DNA from: an uncultured Pseudoalteromonas sp.
Lineage (GTDB): Bacteria > Pseudomonadota > Gammaproteobacteria > Enterobacterales > Alteromonadaceae
DNA length: 64,000 nt
Assembly (NCBI GenBank): GCA_947493455.1
Contig: CANLRB010000009.1
Location: 1 to 64,000, forward strand
Direction of reading: 5' to 3'
In this document: in pieces, positions 8,350-16,650 of the stretch
Layout of the letters: every line of letters starts with the position of its first letter
How positions within the stretch are numbered: position 1 is the first letter of the stretch
Made by a program: the position numbers and the translations under genes
The notes under the pieces: generated by a model
What the model was told of the DNA's origin: nothing
Databases searched by the model: none
What the model saw: only the letters and a program-made list of their open reading frames with translations

Positions 8350-9705
8350 ATGGCTTATAAAAGATCGGTTTATTGGTTCACCCATGACCAACGTCTAGAG
8401 TTCAACTCTTTGTTTAATGACATAATCCAAAAAAGCGAAGAAGTGGCGTTTATCTTCGTCGTCAATGAACGTTGGTTACAAGAGCGTAATTATCAGCATC
8501 AAGTATTGGGCAGTAACCGTCGTTCTTTCCTTGTTGATTCGCTCGAAGAATTGGCTTTGCAACTTACAAAATATGGCTATCGATTGACTGTTTTGTGGGG
8601 CGATCCGGTTAAGCAAGTCAAGCGTTTTATAACCAAGTACAACATCGATACCCTGGTCGGCTGTAGCCAATTCGGCTACTTTGAACAACGTCAATGGCAA
8701 TCGCTGGCGAACTCTTTGCCAGAGGTAAAAATAATCAATCGTTATTTATCTACCTTGTTCGACCCATATCAAGTTCCAACGAACCTCAAAACATTTTCAC
8801 AATTCAGAACACAAGTCGAAAACAACGAAACTGTAAATACATTTAGGCAGGTCAATGATCTGTTTCCTTACGCACATCAAATACCCATTGAATCCGACGA
8901 CTTAGCAGCATCAGATCATCACTTATTAAAACTCACACCCAAAGTCGACTTGTTGTCACAATGCCATGCTCAGCGTTTTTTCGCTGGCGAAAAATCGGCG
9001 CAATATCACCTTAGTAGCTACTTTTCTGGCACGGCACCAAAGCAATATAAACAAACGCGAAATGAGCTCGACGGTTGGACTAACTCAACAAAATTTAGCC
9101 CTTATCTAGCGAATGGTAATTTGTCGCCCCGACAAATTTGGTCTGCGGTTACACACTATGAACACGAATTTGGCGAGAATGAATCCACCTATTGGATAAA
9201 GTTCGAGTTACTTTGGCGCGAATACTTTCAATGGCTTTGTCGACAACAAGGAGCTTCTCTTTTTAATTTTCAAGGACTCGCTAAATCGGCGCCTACCACC
9301 ACATTTTTACCTGAACGTTTTAAAGCTTGGTGCTGTGGGCAAACCCCTTATCCTATTGTTAACGCATGCATGAAACAGCTTAACGCAACCGGATTTATGT
9401 CAAATAGAGGAAGACAAATCGTGGCAAGTTGCTTAGTCAATGAACTTGCTGTGGATTGGCGCTACGGCGCTGCGTACTTTCAGCAGCAATTAATTGATCA
9501 CGACGTGGCATCGAACTGGGGCAACTGGCAGTATATTGCAGGCGTTGGCGTTGACCCCCGAGGTGGCCGTCACTTTAATTTAAGCAAACAATCTGAACGC
9601 TACGACCCAAACAACCAATTTATTGAGCAATGGGGCGGTGAAAAGAATACACTCATTTTAGATTCTCAAGACGCAACGGGTTGGCCATGCACCGACCCGT
9701 TGTAG
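8350..9705 (+). CDS. DASH-type cryptochrome (single-stranded DNA CPD photolyase)
   Basis: 451 aa. The N-terminal Rossmann antenna domain (about 1-130) starts with a modified SVYWFTHDQRLEFN. The FAD domain contains YKQTRNELDGW, STKFSPYLANGNLSPRQIW, WREYFQWL, FMSNRGRQIVASCLVNEL and ASNWGNWQYIAGVGVDPRGG, which are diagnostic for the DASH subfamily. DASH proteins bind FAD and MTHF and repair cyclobutane dimers in single-stranded or looped DNA, some with signalling roles. It is the last gene of the light cluster. The ATG has a plausible GAAAG ribosome-binding site about 9 nt upstream. Confidence 0.95.
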   Translation: MAYKRSVYWFTHDQRLEFNSLFNDIIQKSEEVAFIFVVNERWLQERNYQHQVLGSNRRSFLVDSLEELALQLTKYGYRLTVLWGDPVKQVKRFITKYNIDTLVGCSQFGYFEQRQWQSLANSLPEVKIINRYLSTLFDPYQVPTNLKTFSQFRTQVENNETVNTFRQVNDLFPYAHQIPIESDDLAASDHHLLKLTPKVDLLSQCHAQRFFAGEKSAQYHLSSYFSGTAPKQYKQTRNELDGWTNSTKFSPYLANGNLSPRQIWSAVTHYEHEFGENESTYWIKFELLWREYFQWLCRQQGASLFNFQGLAKSAPTTTFLPERFKAWCCGQTPYPIVNACMKQLNATGFMSNRGRQIVASCLVNELAVDWRYGAAYFQQQLIDHDVASNWGNWQYIAGVGVDPRGGRHFNLSKQSERYDPNNQFIEQWGGEKNTLILDSQDATGWPCTDPL

Positions 9706-10040
9706 CTAATAATTCGCGCGCTTACAATCTAAAGTGGTAACGCTGACAAAACAATTTGATACAATATACAACGCGCTAAAAAACAATCTCACTTACTTCA
9801 GCTAAGTTTGTCACCTTATATTGATGGGCTGTTTGCTTGATAGAGTTCTCTATGCCGGTTTAACATCGACGATCGCGTATCAATTGACTGCACAGCGCTT
9901 TAATGTAGAACTTACAATATTAATCAACAGTTACTTACGTAACAATTAATTTTTCAATATGAAGTCAATCCCCGTATTTACTTGGCACTAGGATATATGC
10001 TCTAATCTCACCAAACAATTAAATTAGGGACAAATTACTA
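9706..10040. other. Intergenic region, 335 bp
   Basis: No coding frame of note. A short 5-bp hairpin GTTAC/GTAAC at 9930-9943 is followed by AATTAATTTTT and could act as a weak terminator for the cryptochrome operon. The promoter of the lipoprotein gene must lie in the last 100 bp. Confidence 0.35.
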
Positions 10041-11351
10041 GTGCAAAAAACGCTCTTTACTTTGATTTTAACTTCAATCTTTTTAGTAGGTTGTGGTGGC
10101 TCAAGTTCTAACTCAAATAATAATGATGGCGATAAAAAGCCACCCACTCCTGTTACCAACTTCAAACTTAGTACTATTGCATTTGATGACTGCAATACTG
10201 AAACGGCTTATTCAAACGCCGTGGTTTTACTTCACGATGCAAATGGTGCTGTAATCGAAACACATAACACGGATGCACAAGGAAACCTGCAACTTGCCTT
10301 ACCAAATAATGCAAAGCACTTTACCGTTATAGGTAACGACATATCAAATCCACAAAGCAGCCCTATCGTCACAAAAGTAGCTCATACACAACTTAATATT
10401 GAAGCAATGGACTATGGACAATATTTCTTTTACTACGGAAACGATAATTGTAGTTGCACTAACGTCGAACTAACATTCAATGAATTAGCAAACACCTTTA
10501 ATAATTATCGCGTAATTTACAACGGCAATAATATTGACCTTGATTATGAGACGTTAAATGTGTGCCAAGAAGAACAGTCGATAGACTTAATTTTAAAAAG
10601 CGAAAGCTACGGTGACGTTCGAAGTGCACGAATTAATTTAGCTGGACAGCAATATATCAGTGTAAATGAAGAGCATTTTGATGGGCAATCAACATTCGTT
10701 CAATATCCAAACGTTCCATATGATTTTCACCGTCAAGTAAGCGCCATCAATAGCGACAACTATAATGCGTATCGCAACTTTACATTTAACGATGAACCAC
10801 TCTATATATTTAACGACCACGCCGATATTCATCGAGCGCAAGTATATAAGTTCATTAACGAAAATATTAATGGCGTTGATTTAGATTTACTGAGTTTTTC
10901 CACTCAAATAGTGCCAGAAAACGGTGTGCTCGATAACTTTAATATTATCGATATGGACGCCAACTTTTATAATGCATTTTTATCATTGTTTTCGTCGATT
11001 GAGAACTCAGGCTCAATGACTCAATATGATTTCTCGGCTATTAACCCGCAACTCGATGAAGTTTCAATTAAATTAGCATGGTTACAAAATGGCAACGAAG
11101 AGATGGATTGGATTATTCGCGGGGCGCCAAACGCAACAATTCCTGAATTCGATTTCGCGAGCCATTTTACATTAGCTGAAAATAATGTAGAAGATTTGTC
11201 GTTGTTAGTTAGACTTTATGCCTACCAATTTGACGGCAGTTATAGTGAGTATATGAAAACAAAAGTGGCGCGACAGTCACAATCTTCGATTGAAGCGGCA
11301 ACACCGGACTTTATCAATTCAGCATATTTTAGGGTTTTTGCGCGCTATTAA
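10041..11351 (+). CDS. Hypothetical outer-membrane-type lipoprotein
   Basis: 436 aa from GTG at 10041, with AGGGA about 10 nt upstream. A type II signal peptide ends in the lipobox LVGC (Cys18), followed by GGSSS and an Asn/Ser-rich low-complexity linker, a hallmark of Alteromonadales surface lipoproteins. No Asp at +2, so outer-membrane sorting is likely. The mature part looks like beta-sandwich domains: residues about 45-110 resemble a carboxypeptidase-regulatory or CNA-type fold (VLLHDANGAVIETHNTDAQG). Two Cys pairs (DNCSCTNV and a later Cys) may form disulfides. I do not recognise a family and assign no function. A terminator follows immediately. Confidence 0.8.
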   Translation: MQKTLFTLILTSIFLVGCGGSSSNSNNNDGDKKPPTPVTNFKLSTIAFDDCNTETAYSNAVVLLHDANGAVIETHNTDAQGNLQLALPNNAKHFTVIGNDISNPQSSPIVTKVAHTQLNIEAMDYGQYFFYYGNDNCSCTNVELTFNELANTFNNYRVIYNGNNIDLDYETLNVCQEEQSIDLILKSESYGDVRSARINLAGQQYISVNEEHFDGQSTFVQYPNVPYDFHRQVSAINSDNYNAYRNFTFNDEPLYIFNDHADIHRAQVYKFINENINGVDLDLLSFSTQIVPENGVLDNFNIIDMDANFYNAFLSLFSSIENSGSMTQYDFSAINPQLDEVSIKLAWLQNGNEEMDWIIRGAPNATIPEFDFASHFTLAENNVEDLSLLVRLYAYQFDGSYSEYMKTKVARQSQSSIEAATPDFINSAYFRVFARY

Positions 11352-11357
11352 AAATAA

Positions 11358-11393
11358 CGAAAAGGTTAGCACCCTGTGCTAGCCTTCTTTTCG
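11358..11393 (+). terminator. Rho-independent terminator after the lipoprotein gene
   Basis: CGAAAAGGTTAGCAC and GTGCTAGCCTTCTTTTCG form a long stem with one G-U pair and a small bulge around a CCT loop. Confidence 0.75.
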
Positions 11394-11568
11394 TCAAACA
11401 CTATCAGCGTTCCATATAAATACAAGTAACTTATGACATCCAATTTCCATTGTTTTAAAACTCTTACATCAATAAATTAAATCGGCGCTATCGATATTTT
11501 CAATTTTACCTCAAGTAAACATGAGGTTTTAAAGTAACTTCATCAACTAACGCAATGAAGGAACACAC

Positions 11569-11634
11569 ATGAATAATACAAAGTTTTTAAAAGCCTTATC
11601 GGAATTATTAAACAGAACAATGGAAAGTAAATAA
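11569..11634 (+). CDS. Possible 21-aa small protein or leader peptide upstream of the VOC gene
   Basis: The frame encodes MNNTKFLKALSELLNRTMES plus K, preceded by GAAGGAA 6 nt before the ATG, a good ribosome-binding site. The stop is 10 bp before the VOC gene start, whose own AAGGAG overlaps the spacer. The peptide could form a short amphipathic helix. It has no Trp, His or repeated codons that would suggest classic attenuation. Reality rests on the ribosome-binding site and spacing alone. Confidence 0.45.
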   Translation: MNNTKFLKALSELLNRTMESK

Positions 11635-11644
11635 GGAGCGCATT

Positions 11645-12058
11645 ATGTATTTAGAGCATGTAAATTTAGTCGTTACTAATATCAAAAACTCGCTGAAGTT
11701 TTACCGAGCAGCTTTCCCACACTGGGTTATTCGTACTCAAGGTGAAGGCACTTGGTATGGCAAAGAGCGGCGCTGGCTGCACTTTGGCGACGACACCCAT
11801 TACATTGCATTGAGCGATCACGGTGAAGGAAGAATTCGCCAACTGACCGGGCATCAAGTTGGCCTTGCCCATTTTGCTTATGTAGTAAAAAATCTCGATG
11901 CGCTGATCACTCGTATGATTAATGCAGGTTTTGATGTTGATAAAGGCGATAATTCACACCCATTTAGAAAAAACGCTTACTTTATTGACCCGGATGGCTT
12001 TGAAGTGGAGTTTGTAGAATATTTAAGCGACCTCCCAAATGAACGTAACGCCGATTGA
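11645..12058 (+). CDS. VOC (glyoxalase/bleomycin-resistance fold) family protein
   Basis: 137 aa, a single vicinal-oxygen-chelate domain. It opens with MYLEHVNLVVTNIKNSLKFY (first beta-alpha unit, metal-ligand His5) and closes with AYFIDPDGFEVEFVEY, where the Glu after DPDG is the typical last metal ligand; GLAHFAYVV supplies the middle His. Two such modules, from one or two chains, bind a divalent metal. The family includes glyoxalase I, dioxygenases and antibiotic-binding proteins, and the substrate here is unknown. AAGGAG lies 7 nt upstream. It is likely co-transcribed with the 21-aa frame before it. Confidence 0.9.
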   Translation: MYLEHVNLVVTNIKNSLKFYRAAFPHWVIRTQGEGTWYGKERRWLHFGDDTHYIALSDHGEGRIRQLTGHQVGLAHFAYVVKNLDALITRMINAGFDVDKGDNSHPFRKNAYFIDPDGFEVEFVEYLSDLPNERNAD

Positions 12059-12182
12059 TTGACTCACGTATTTTTTGGCCAAGCTAAAGAATTAGGTTTG
12101 GCCGAACGAATCCCGTTTGATTCGGTCATAGTCACTATTAGCCAGTCTGTTACCCTGTTTGAACATAAAGGAATTAATTAAC

Positions 12183-12929
12183 GTGATACCGTCCTCACCC
12201 AACTTCAAAATCATATTTTGTTTGCTGTTATGTATATCGTCACTGCTACCTACAATGAGCTTCGCGCAACAGTATTACTCTGGCGTCAATAATATTACCT
12301 TCAATCATAGTCAATATAACAACGCCTTTGCAGGCAATGGCTTTTTAATTCGCTATAAAAATAAGGTATTTGCGGTAACTGTCAAACACACCTTGTTTGT
12401 CGCTAATACGCCTAAAATAACCTCAGTATATTTGGGTAAAGAGGTTAAAGAATGGCGCATACATCCGTTAAAAGAACCCGATAACTACGTTGTGCTCGGC
12501 GACTTAATAAATCAAAACAAAAGTGAAGCGCTAACTGAAAACATTTTAAATTCTGATTGGCTGGTTTTTGAAGTCAAACATAACAAATCAACCTTGTCCG
12601 CACTTGAACTTCGCGATACACCGCTTACGCTAGGTGAAACACTCACCGCGTATGGCTGTACTTATGCAACAACCAAAACATGTAGCCAAGATAGCTATCT
12701 TGGGACTTATCTAGGCGCGGAACCTAACCACCTTCGGATGAAAATGGCTAACCTTTCAAAAACAAGGCCTTATGGACTTAGTGGAAGCCCCGTATTGGAT
12801 AAAAGTAACAAGCTCGTTGGCATTATTTCAAAATCCCTGCCTAGTCTTGACGGCAAAGGTTTTGATTCAGCACCGGCATCATTAGATTATTTATTACATA
12901 TTTTAAATACATATCTTGCTGAAAAATAG
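12183..12929 (+). CDS. Secreted trypsin-like (S1/PA clan) serine protease
   Basis: About 248 aa from GTG at 12183, which has AAAGGA about 10 nt upstream; a longer frame opens with TTG at 12159. A signal peptide follows (IIFCLLLCISSLLP, cleavage near SFA-QQ). The mature domain shows GNGFLIRYKNKVFAVTVKHT (catalytic His in VKHT), SDWLVFEV (candidate Asp) and GLSGSPVLDKSNKLVGIIS, where the GxSGSP motif holds the nucleophile Ser. The Cys pair near YGCTYATTKTCS may be a disulfide. The triad is inferred from order and motifs. Probably periplasmic or secreted. Confidence 0.75.
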   Translation: MIPSSPNFKIIFCLLLCISSLLPTMSFAQQYYSGVNNITFNHSQYNNAFAGNGFLIRYKNKVFAVTVKHTLFVANTPKITSVYLGKEVKEWRIHPLKEPDNYVVLGDLINQNKSEALTENILNSDWLVFEVKHNKSTLSALELRDTPLTLGETLTAYGCTYATTKTCSQDSYLGTYLGAEPNHLRMKMANLSKTRPYGLSGSPVLDKSNKLVGIISKSLPSLDGKGFDSAPASLDYLLHILNTYLAEK

Positions 12930-12940
12930 TTAAAGGTTCT

Positions 12941-12965
12941 ATGGTGTTTGACTAAAAAACACCAT
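12941..12965. terminator. Hairpin terminator downstream of the protease gene
   Basis: ATGGTGTTT (12941-12949) and AAACACCAT (12957-12965) form a perfect 9-bp stem with a 7-nt loop, followed by TTTTGATT on the plus strand. The stop codon of the broken minus-strand NTF2-like gene falls inside the loop. Confidence 0.65.
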
Positions 12966-13256
12966 TTTGATTATTAATTTGTCCACCTGTAAATAAGCTA
13001 TACAGGCGCATTGATACATCGAGTGCTTGAACCGCATCCCAGTGTTCAACCAAATAACCATTCTCAAGTTTCCACGTATCAATAATATTTAATCCTTTCT
13101 TATCATTACCGCGATCTTTTTCAAACAAGGTTGCATGGGAATGAGCAATAACAAAGTCACCATCAACAAAAACCTGTTTTACATCATAACTAAATTGTGG
13201 ATTTCGTTTTACCAGCGTAGTTAGCGATTCAAGGACCCCCCTATGCCATCGGACAT
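12952..13256 (-). pseudogene. Broken NTF2/SnoaL-like gene remnant
   Basis: The minus strand encodes VFVDGDFVIAHSHATLF, then IIDTWKLENGYLVEHWDAVQ and a C-terminal FTGGQINNQNGVF before the stop at 12952-12954. The DGDxVxxHSH and (D)xxxLENGxxxEHWDxxQ motifs are those of nuclear-transport-factor-2/SnoaL-like proteins. That frame stays open up to 13314 but has no ATG, GTG or TTG. An ATG at 13256 reading MSDGIGG, which fits the family just before this region, is in another frame and would be joined by one extra base in the run of six C at 13236-13241. The first 40-50 residues of the family are missing, and the upstream DNA is the end of the neighbouring gene. Confidence 0.7.
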
Positions 13257-13294
13257 AGTACTTACTATAAACAGGGATAATTGGCCAAATCCGC

Positions 13295-14335
13295 TTATTC
13301 GAGGGGTTGCTGTGTTACGTTTTGGCCAAGTGTCGATAAATCAACATTTGGGTTTGTAATGCGCTCAAATACCAAGTTTATCTGCTCTAATGGCGGGCGA
13401 TTTTCTAACTGTCGATAATCACTTGGTTTCATTCCCGAGTGACCTTGTTCCGCAACCACAAATGAAAAAACATAAAAACCTTCTAGACCCATTCTTAAAT
13501 CACTCAAAACAACCTGACCTTGCTCAAGATAAACGCCATACAGCCCTTTCGTAAATGCTTGTAGTAAATCAATTTGCTCTGTGATTTCTATTTCATCTAG
13601 TAAATGATTATGGGTTTGAATAAATCGCATGCTCAATTGTTCAGGTGTATCGAACACTGAGGTATAAATTTCATAATGACCATTTTCCACTGTCGCAATG
13701 GTACGCCAAAGTAAGGTATTAAAAGGCGCTGGCGTGCTTTCATAGGCCTTAGCAATAATATTATTGCGCTTAAGAACACTGGTAATTTGCTGATCGATAT
13801 ACGCTTTCGCTAATACACTCCACAATAAGTAAGTACTACTTATGCCAAGTGCGGCAAGATTGAGGTGATATGCTTTAGATTTAAATCTGGAAAAGCAACT
13901 GACAACCCCCACCAACAATAGCGGCAAAGAATACATGGGGTCGATAATAAACACACTGGAAATACCAAATGGATAGGTTGTTAACGGCCATAATAACTGA
14001 GTGCCATACACGGTAAAACTATCAAGCAAAGCATGCGTGCTCATAATCAAAAATAATGAGGCGCTCAAGCGCCGAAACGAAATCGACTTAGCCCAGTTAA
14101 AACGCCGCAAAAATAAAGCAAAAATAGGACTTAAAATAAGCTGAACAAATAACGAATGGCTAAAGCTGCGGTGATATACAAAGTTTTCAACTGCACCACC
14201 AAAATCAATTAAAACATCCAAATCTGGTAATGTGCCAAACACCGCACCAACCAACAAAGCACGCCGACCAATTTGATTACCAAGTGCTACGTAACCAACT
14301 GCACTGCCAAGAGCGATTTGTGTGACCGAATCCAA
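13295..14335 (-). CDS. Inner-membrane metal-dependent hydrolase (YdjM/DUF457 family)
   Basis: 346 aa. It begins MDSVTQIALGSAVGYVALG, then GTLPDLDVLIDFGG and VYHRSFSHSLF; the TxxxxG, PDLD and HRxxSHS motifs are the His/Asp metal ligands of the YdjM-like PF04307 family. A later HALLDSFTVYGTQLLWP matches the family's HxxxDxxTxxG motif. About four to five membrane segments occupy residues 60-200 and the C-terminal 140 residues are soluble. The family is described as LexA-regulated in some enterobacteria, but I see no LexA box here. Substrate unknown. Confidence 0.88.
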   Translation of the reverse strand: MDSVTQIALGSAVGYVALGNQIGRRALLVGAVFGTLPDLDVLIDFGGAVENFVYHRSFSHSLFVQLILSPIFALFLRRFNWAKSISFRRLSASLFLIMSTHALLDSFTVYGTQLLWPLTTYPFGISSVFIIDPMYSLPLLLVGVVSCFSRFKSKAYHLNLAALGISSTYLLWSVLAKAYIDQQITSVLKRNNIIAKAYESTPAPFNTLLWRTIATVENGHYEIYTSVFDTPEQLSMRFIQTHNHLLDEIEITEQIDLLQAFTKGLYGVYLEQGQVVLSDLRMGLEGFYVFSFVVAEQGHSGMKPSDYRQLENRPPLEQINLVFERITNPNVDLSTLGQNVTQQPLE

Positions 14336-14422
14336 GTGAATCCCTTTAATATCAATGTGATTTGTGTTTATAGTGACTTATTCAGAATTGAAAGTCTAAT
14401 TCACAACAAAGTTGTTTCGACA

Positions 14423-15097
14423 TTAAATTGAAAGCGTGTGCGACAGGCTTAAAAGAATTGTAGCGTCACCATAAGTTTTAAGATCTGTATCTTCATAGCC
14501 GAATGAGAGTGTCCAATCTTGCCATGTATAATTAGCCGTTAAGCGCCAATGCACATAATCACTATCACCGTCTTCCCATTGCCACTTTTTGTCGTCAAAA
14601 CTATTTGAGTAATCAACACCAGCAACTAATGAGAACGAATCATTGATAGCAAACTCCTGGCTCAGCATGAGCACAGTATGGCTAGACCCTGTGCCAAAAT
14701 AATCCCACGTATACCAAAAATTTAAGTTTGTCTTATCAAAATTAAACTTGGCATAAAGTTCGGCGTAATTGTAATCACTGCTTGGTGCTGCACCATGATA
14801 TGTATATTGCGCAATGCCAACATCTAAATTTAGGTGCTCGCCCAGTGTCATATAATAACCTGCGTAAAAATCGGCTTCTATGTCAGTGCCTTCGTCAAAA
14901 TCGACGTTAGAACCCCAAACCCCAGCATACACCCCATTTTCCATTGACCAATCAAAACTCGCCTGTAATGCCGGGTTTTCTTGTGTTTGGCTAACTCCAT
15001 TAAACAAATAATCTGAGGCGAGCGATAATGTTATGGACTGGCTAGCGAGTGATAAGCTCGAGCAAAGTAATAAAAAACAACCAACATACAGTTTCAT
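14423..15097 (-). CDS. TorF-family putative porin (Gcw_chp)
   Basis: 224 aa. Signal peptide ends at SLA-SQ (about residue 18). The start of the mature protein, SLASDYLFNGVSQTQENPALQ, is the signature of the TIGR02001/TorF family, followed by FDWSMENGVYAGVWGSNVDF. The rest is a regular series of amphipathic strands ending with LSLSHTLSI. Members form small outer-membrane barrels implicated in diffusion of small solutes. Transcribed alone; 87 bp separate it from the membrane hydrolase gene downstream, so the two could share a transcript. Confidence 0.88.
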   Translation of the reverse strand: MKLYVGCFLLLCSSLSLASQSITLSLASDYLFNGVSQTQENPALQASFDWSMENGVYAGVWGSNVDFDEGTDIEADFYAGYYMTLGEHLNLDVGIAQYTYHGAAPSSDYNYAELYAKFNFDKTNLNFWYTWDYFGTGSSHTVLMLSQEFAINDSFSLVAGVDYSNSFDDKKWQWEDGDSDYVHWRLTANYTWQDWTLSFGYEDTDLKTYGDATILLSLSHTLSI

Positions 15098-15365
15098 AAC
15101 TTCAACCTAAATCGTTAAGCGACCTATTCAGCTTAGTCTAATAATCGACAAGAGAGAAACGAATACGAGATCAAGGTTATTGTTATAACATGTAATATTT
15201 TTTATTGAATTATAAACCAAACTTATTTGCTCTGTTTATTGAGGGCACGTTTGAAACGGGTTTTACACTCACTAACAGAATTGAAATCACTTTCAAAAGT
15301 TTAAAATGCATAGCGACACTGCATAAATACGTTCGCTAAATAACTCAGTTAAAAGGAAATATACT
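15098..15365. other. Divergent intergenic region, 268 bp
   Basis: AT-rich spacer between the TorF porin and the PLAT protein gene. A strong AAAAGGAAA ribosome-binding site precedes 15366. No further structure seen. Confidence 0.35.
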
Positions 15366-16313
15366 ATGAGTAATCACAGAAACCACTACACAATTTGGTG
15401 TAAAACTCAAACTTCAGATGATTCGGCAACGGACAGTAAAGTGACCATGCGGTTATGGGGGGTTAAAGGCCGTAGTCAATTTATTCAAATAGACCGCTCC
15501 GATATCGACGATTTCGATGGTGGCGACAACAATATATATAATATTACGGGTTTTGGTAATTTGGGAGAGATTTTTCGAATTGACATAACGGTTGGCAGCG
15601 ATGGCTGGCGACCAGAAAGCATTACTGTTAGATATAATGGAAATGGTCATATAACAAGGTTCACCAACTATTCAGATAAACTTATAGATAGTGAAACATT
15701 TACAATGTACGCAGATAATTTGGTGAAGTCCGAAATTCAAAATAACCTCTTCCCCCATAAAGAGGAAATTTGGTATGGATATGATTATCGGGAATCGAGC
15801 AGTTCACAATCAATTAGTCACTCTGAGTCAATGCGTATGTTATCAAAAATCACACATGACACCGAACATAACTTAAGTGTTGAAACCGGTTTTACTTTGA
15901 CAAACGAGTCGACTATAGAAAGTGGTAATGGTATAGGTCCGGCAGTTAAGTCATCGATAAAAAGTGAATTTTACTCAAAAATATCAAGCGAGATAAAAAA
16001 AGCGGTTCACACTGAAAACACGTCAGAATTCACTAAAAGTTATAGCCTTACATTCACTGTTCCCGCGGCGACACTTCTACTTATAAAATACGAAGTGAAT
16101 ACACTTAATCGACTCGGCGAATTAACATTTTTCGACGGTTCTAAACAAAAAGTTATCGTACCAGTTTACGAAAAGTGGTCACTTTCAGAAATTCCTACAG
16201 ACCGTATCGAAATACGTTCAGACAGCCAAATGAGCCAAGAGTATAGGGATCTATACAAACAAGTATTTGGTAAAGATTGGCGCGCTAAACCATATGCAAA
16301 AGTAGCCGCTTAA
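15366..16313 (+). CDS. PLAT-domain protein with aerolysin-like C-terminal region
   Basis: 315 aa. Residues about 7-110 read as a PLAT/LH2 beta sandwich: HYTIWCKTQTSDDSATDSKV, then VTMRLWGVKGRSQFIQ, a glycine/aspartate turn, GNLGEIFRIDI and GWRPESITVRY. After a linker, residues about 145-290 are Ser/Thr-rich long strands (SISHSESMRM, TGFTLTNESTIES, SKISSEIKKAV, SYSLTFTVPAATLLLIKYEV, KQKVIVPVYEKW), the pattern of the aerolysin/ETX-MTX2 pore-forming domain with a putative insertion hairpin. No signal peptide or lipobox is present, which is odd for a pore former. Ribosome-binding site AAGGAAA. The aerolysin-like call is from strand pattern only. Confidence 0.65.
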   Translation: MSNHRNHYTIWCKTQTSDDSATDSKVTMRLWGVKGRSQFIQIDRSDIDDFDGGDNNIYNITGFGNLGEIFRIDITVGSDGWRPESITVRYNGNGHITRFTNYSDKLIDSETFTMYADNLVKSEIQNNLFPHKEEIWYGYDYRESSSSQSISHSESMRMLSKITHDTEHNLSVETGFTLTNESTIESGNGIGPAVKSSIKSEFYSKISSEIKKAVHTENTSEFTKSYSLTFTVPAATLLLIKYEVNTLNRLGELTFFDGSKQKVIVPVYEKWSLSEIPTDRIEIRSDSQMSQEYRDLYKQVFGKDWRAKPYAKVAA

Positions 16314-16336
16314 TTTTTATTTCAATTTTTCCAGAC

Positions 16337-16387
16337 AAGGGCTCACTGGTAAACCAGCACCCCATGCTAAAGTCGACCTGAGCCCTT
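16337..16387. repeat. Inverted repeat after the PLAT gene
   Basis: AAGGGCTCA (16337-16345) and TGAGCCCTT (16379-16387) are perfect 9-bp arms separated by 33 nt, with a smaller CTGG/CCAG hairpin inside. It could be a terminator of the PLAT gene, although no T run follows. Confidence 0.45.
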
Positions 16388-16432
16388 CACAAAACCATGA
16401 ATAAATTAAATTCAACAACTTAAAATCAATTA

Positions 16433-16650
16433 TTACGATTGAAATAAAAACCTAAGACTGTATTGTCTATCATTGTGTTCTACCTCAATATTCCAACCGG
16501 CTCTTTTGGCAACCGCGGTTAAAATAAACATACCCACTCCCCAACCATAGTCCCCATCATCTTCTATTTTCTGCGCTACATGATTACTGAATCGTAGTTG
16601 ATTTTGAGTCTGCGACACTGTCAATTGGTCATCACTGTTTTGCTGAAATT
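16433..16650 (-). pseudogene. C-terminal remnant of a sensor histidine kinase
   Basis: The minus-strand frame ending at 16433 encodes DGDYGWGVGMFILTAVAKRA followed by GWNIEVEHNDRQYSLRFLF. The GxGxGL/M-like motif (GWGVGMFI) and the following helix are the G2 box and last helix of a HATPase_c domain; the preceding LRFSNHVAQKI fits the strand before it. Everything N-terminal (G1 box, HisKA, sensor) is missing; the frame runs on to about 16894 but that part is only the antisense of the neighbouring amidohydrolase remnant. The break is near 16645. Confidence 0.75.

Noticed and set aside
9930-9943. Short hairpin as a riboswitch or attenuator
   Set aside because: Only five base pairs and no conserved aptamer-like sequence; at most a weak terminator.
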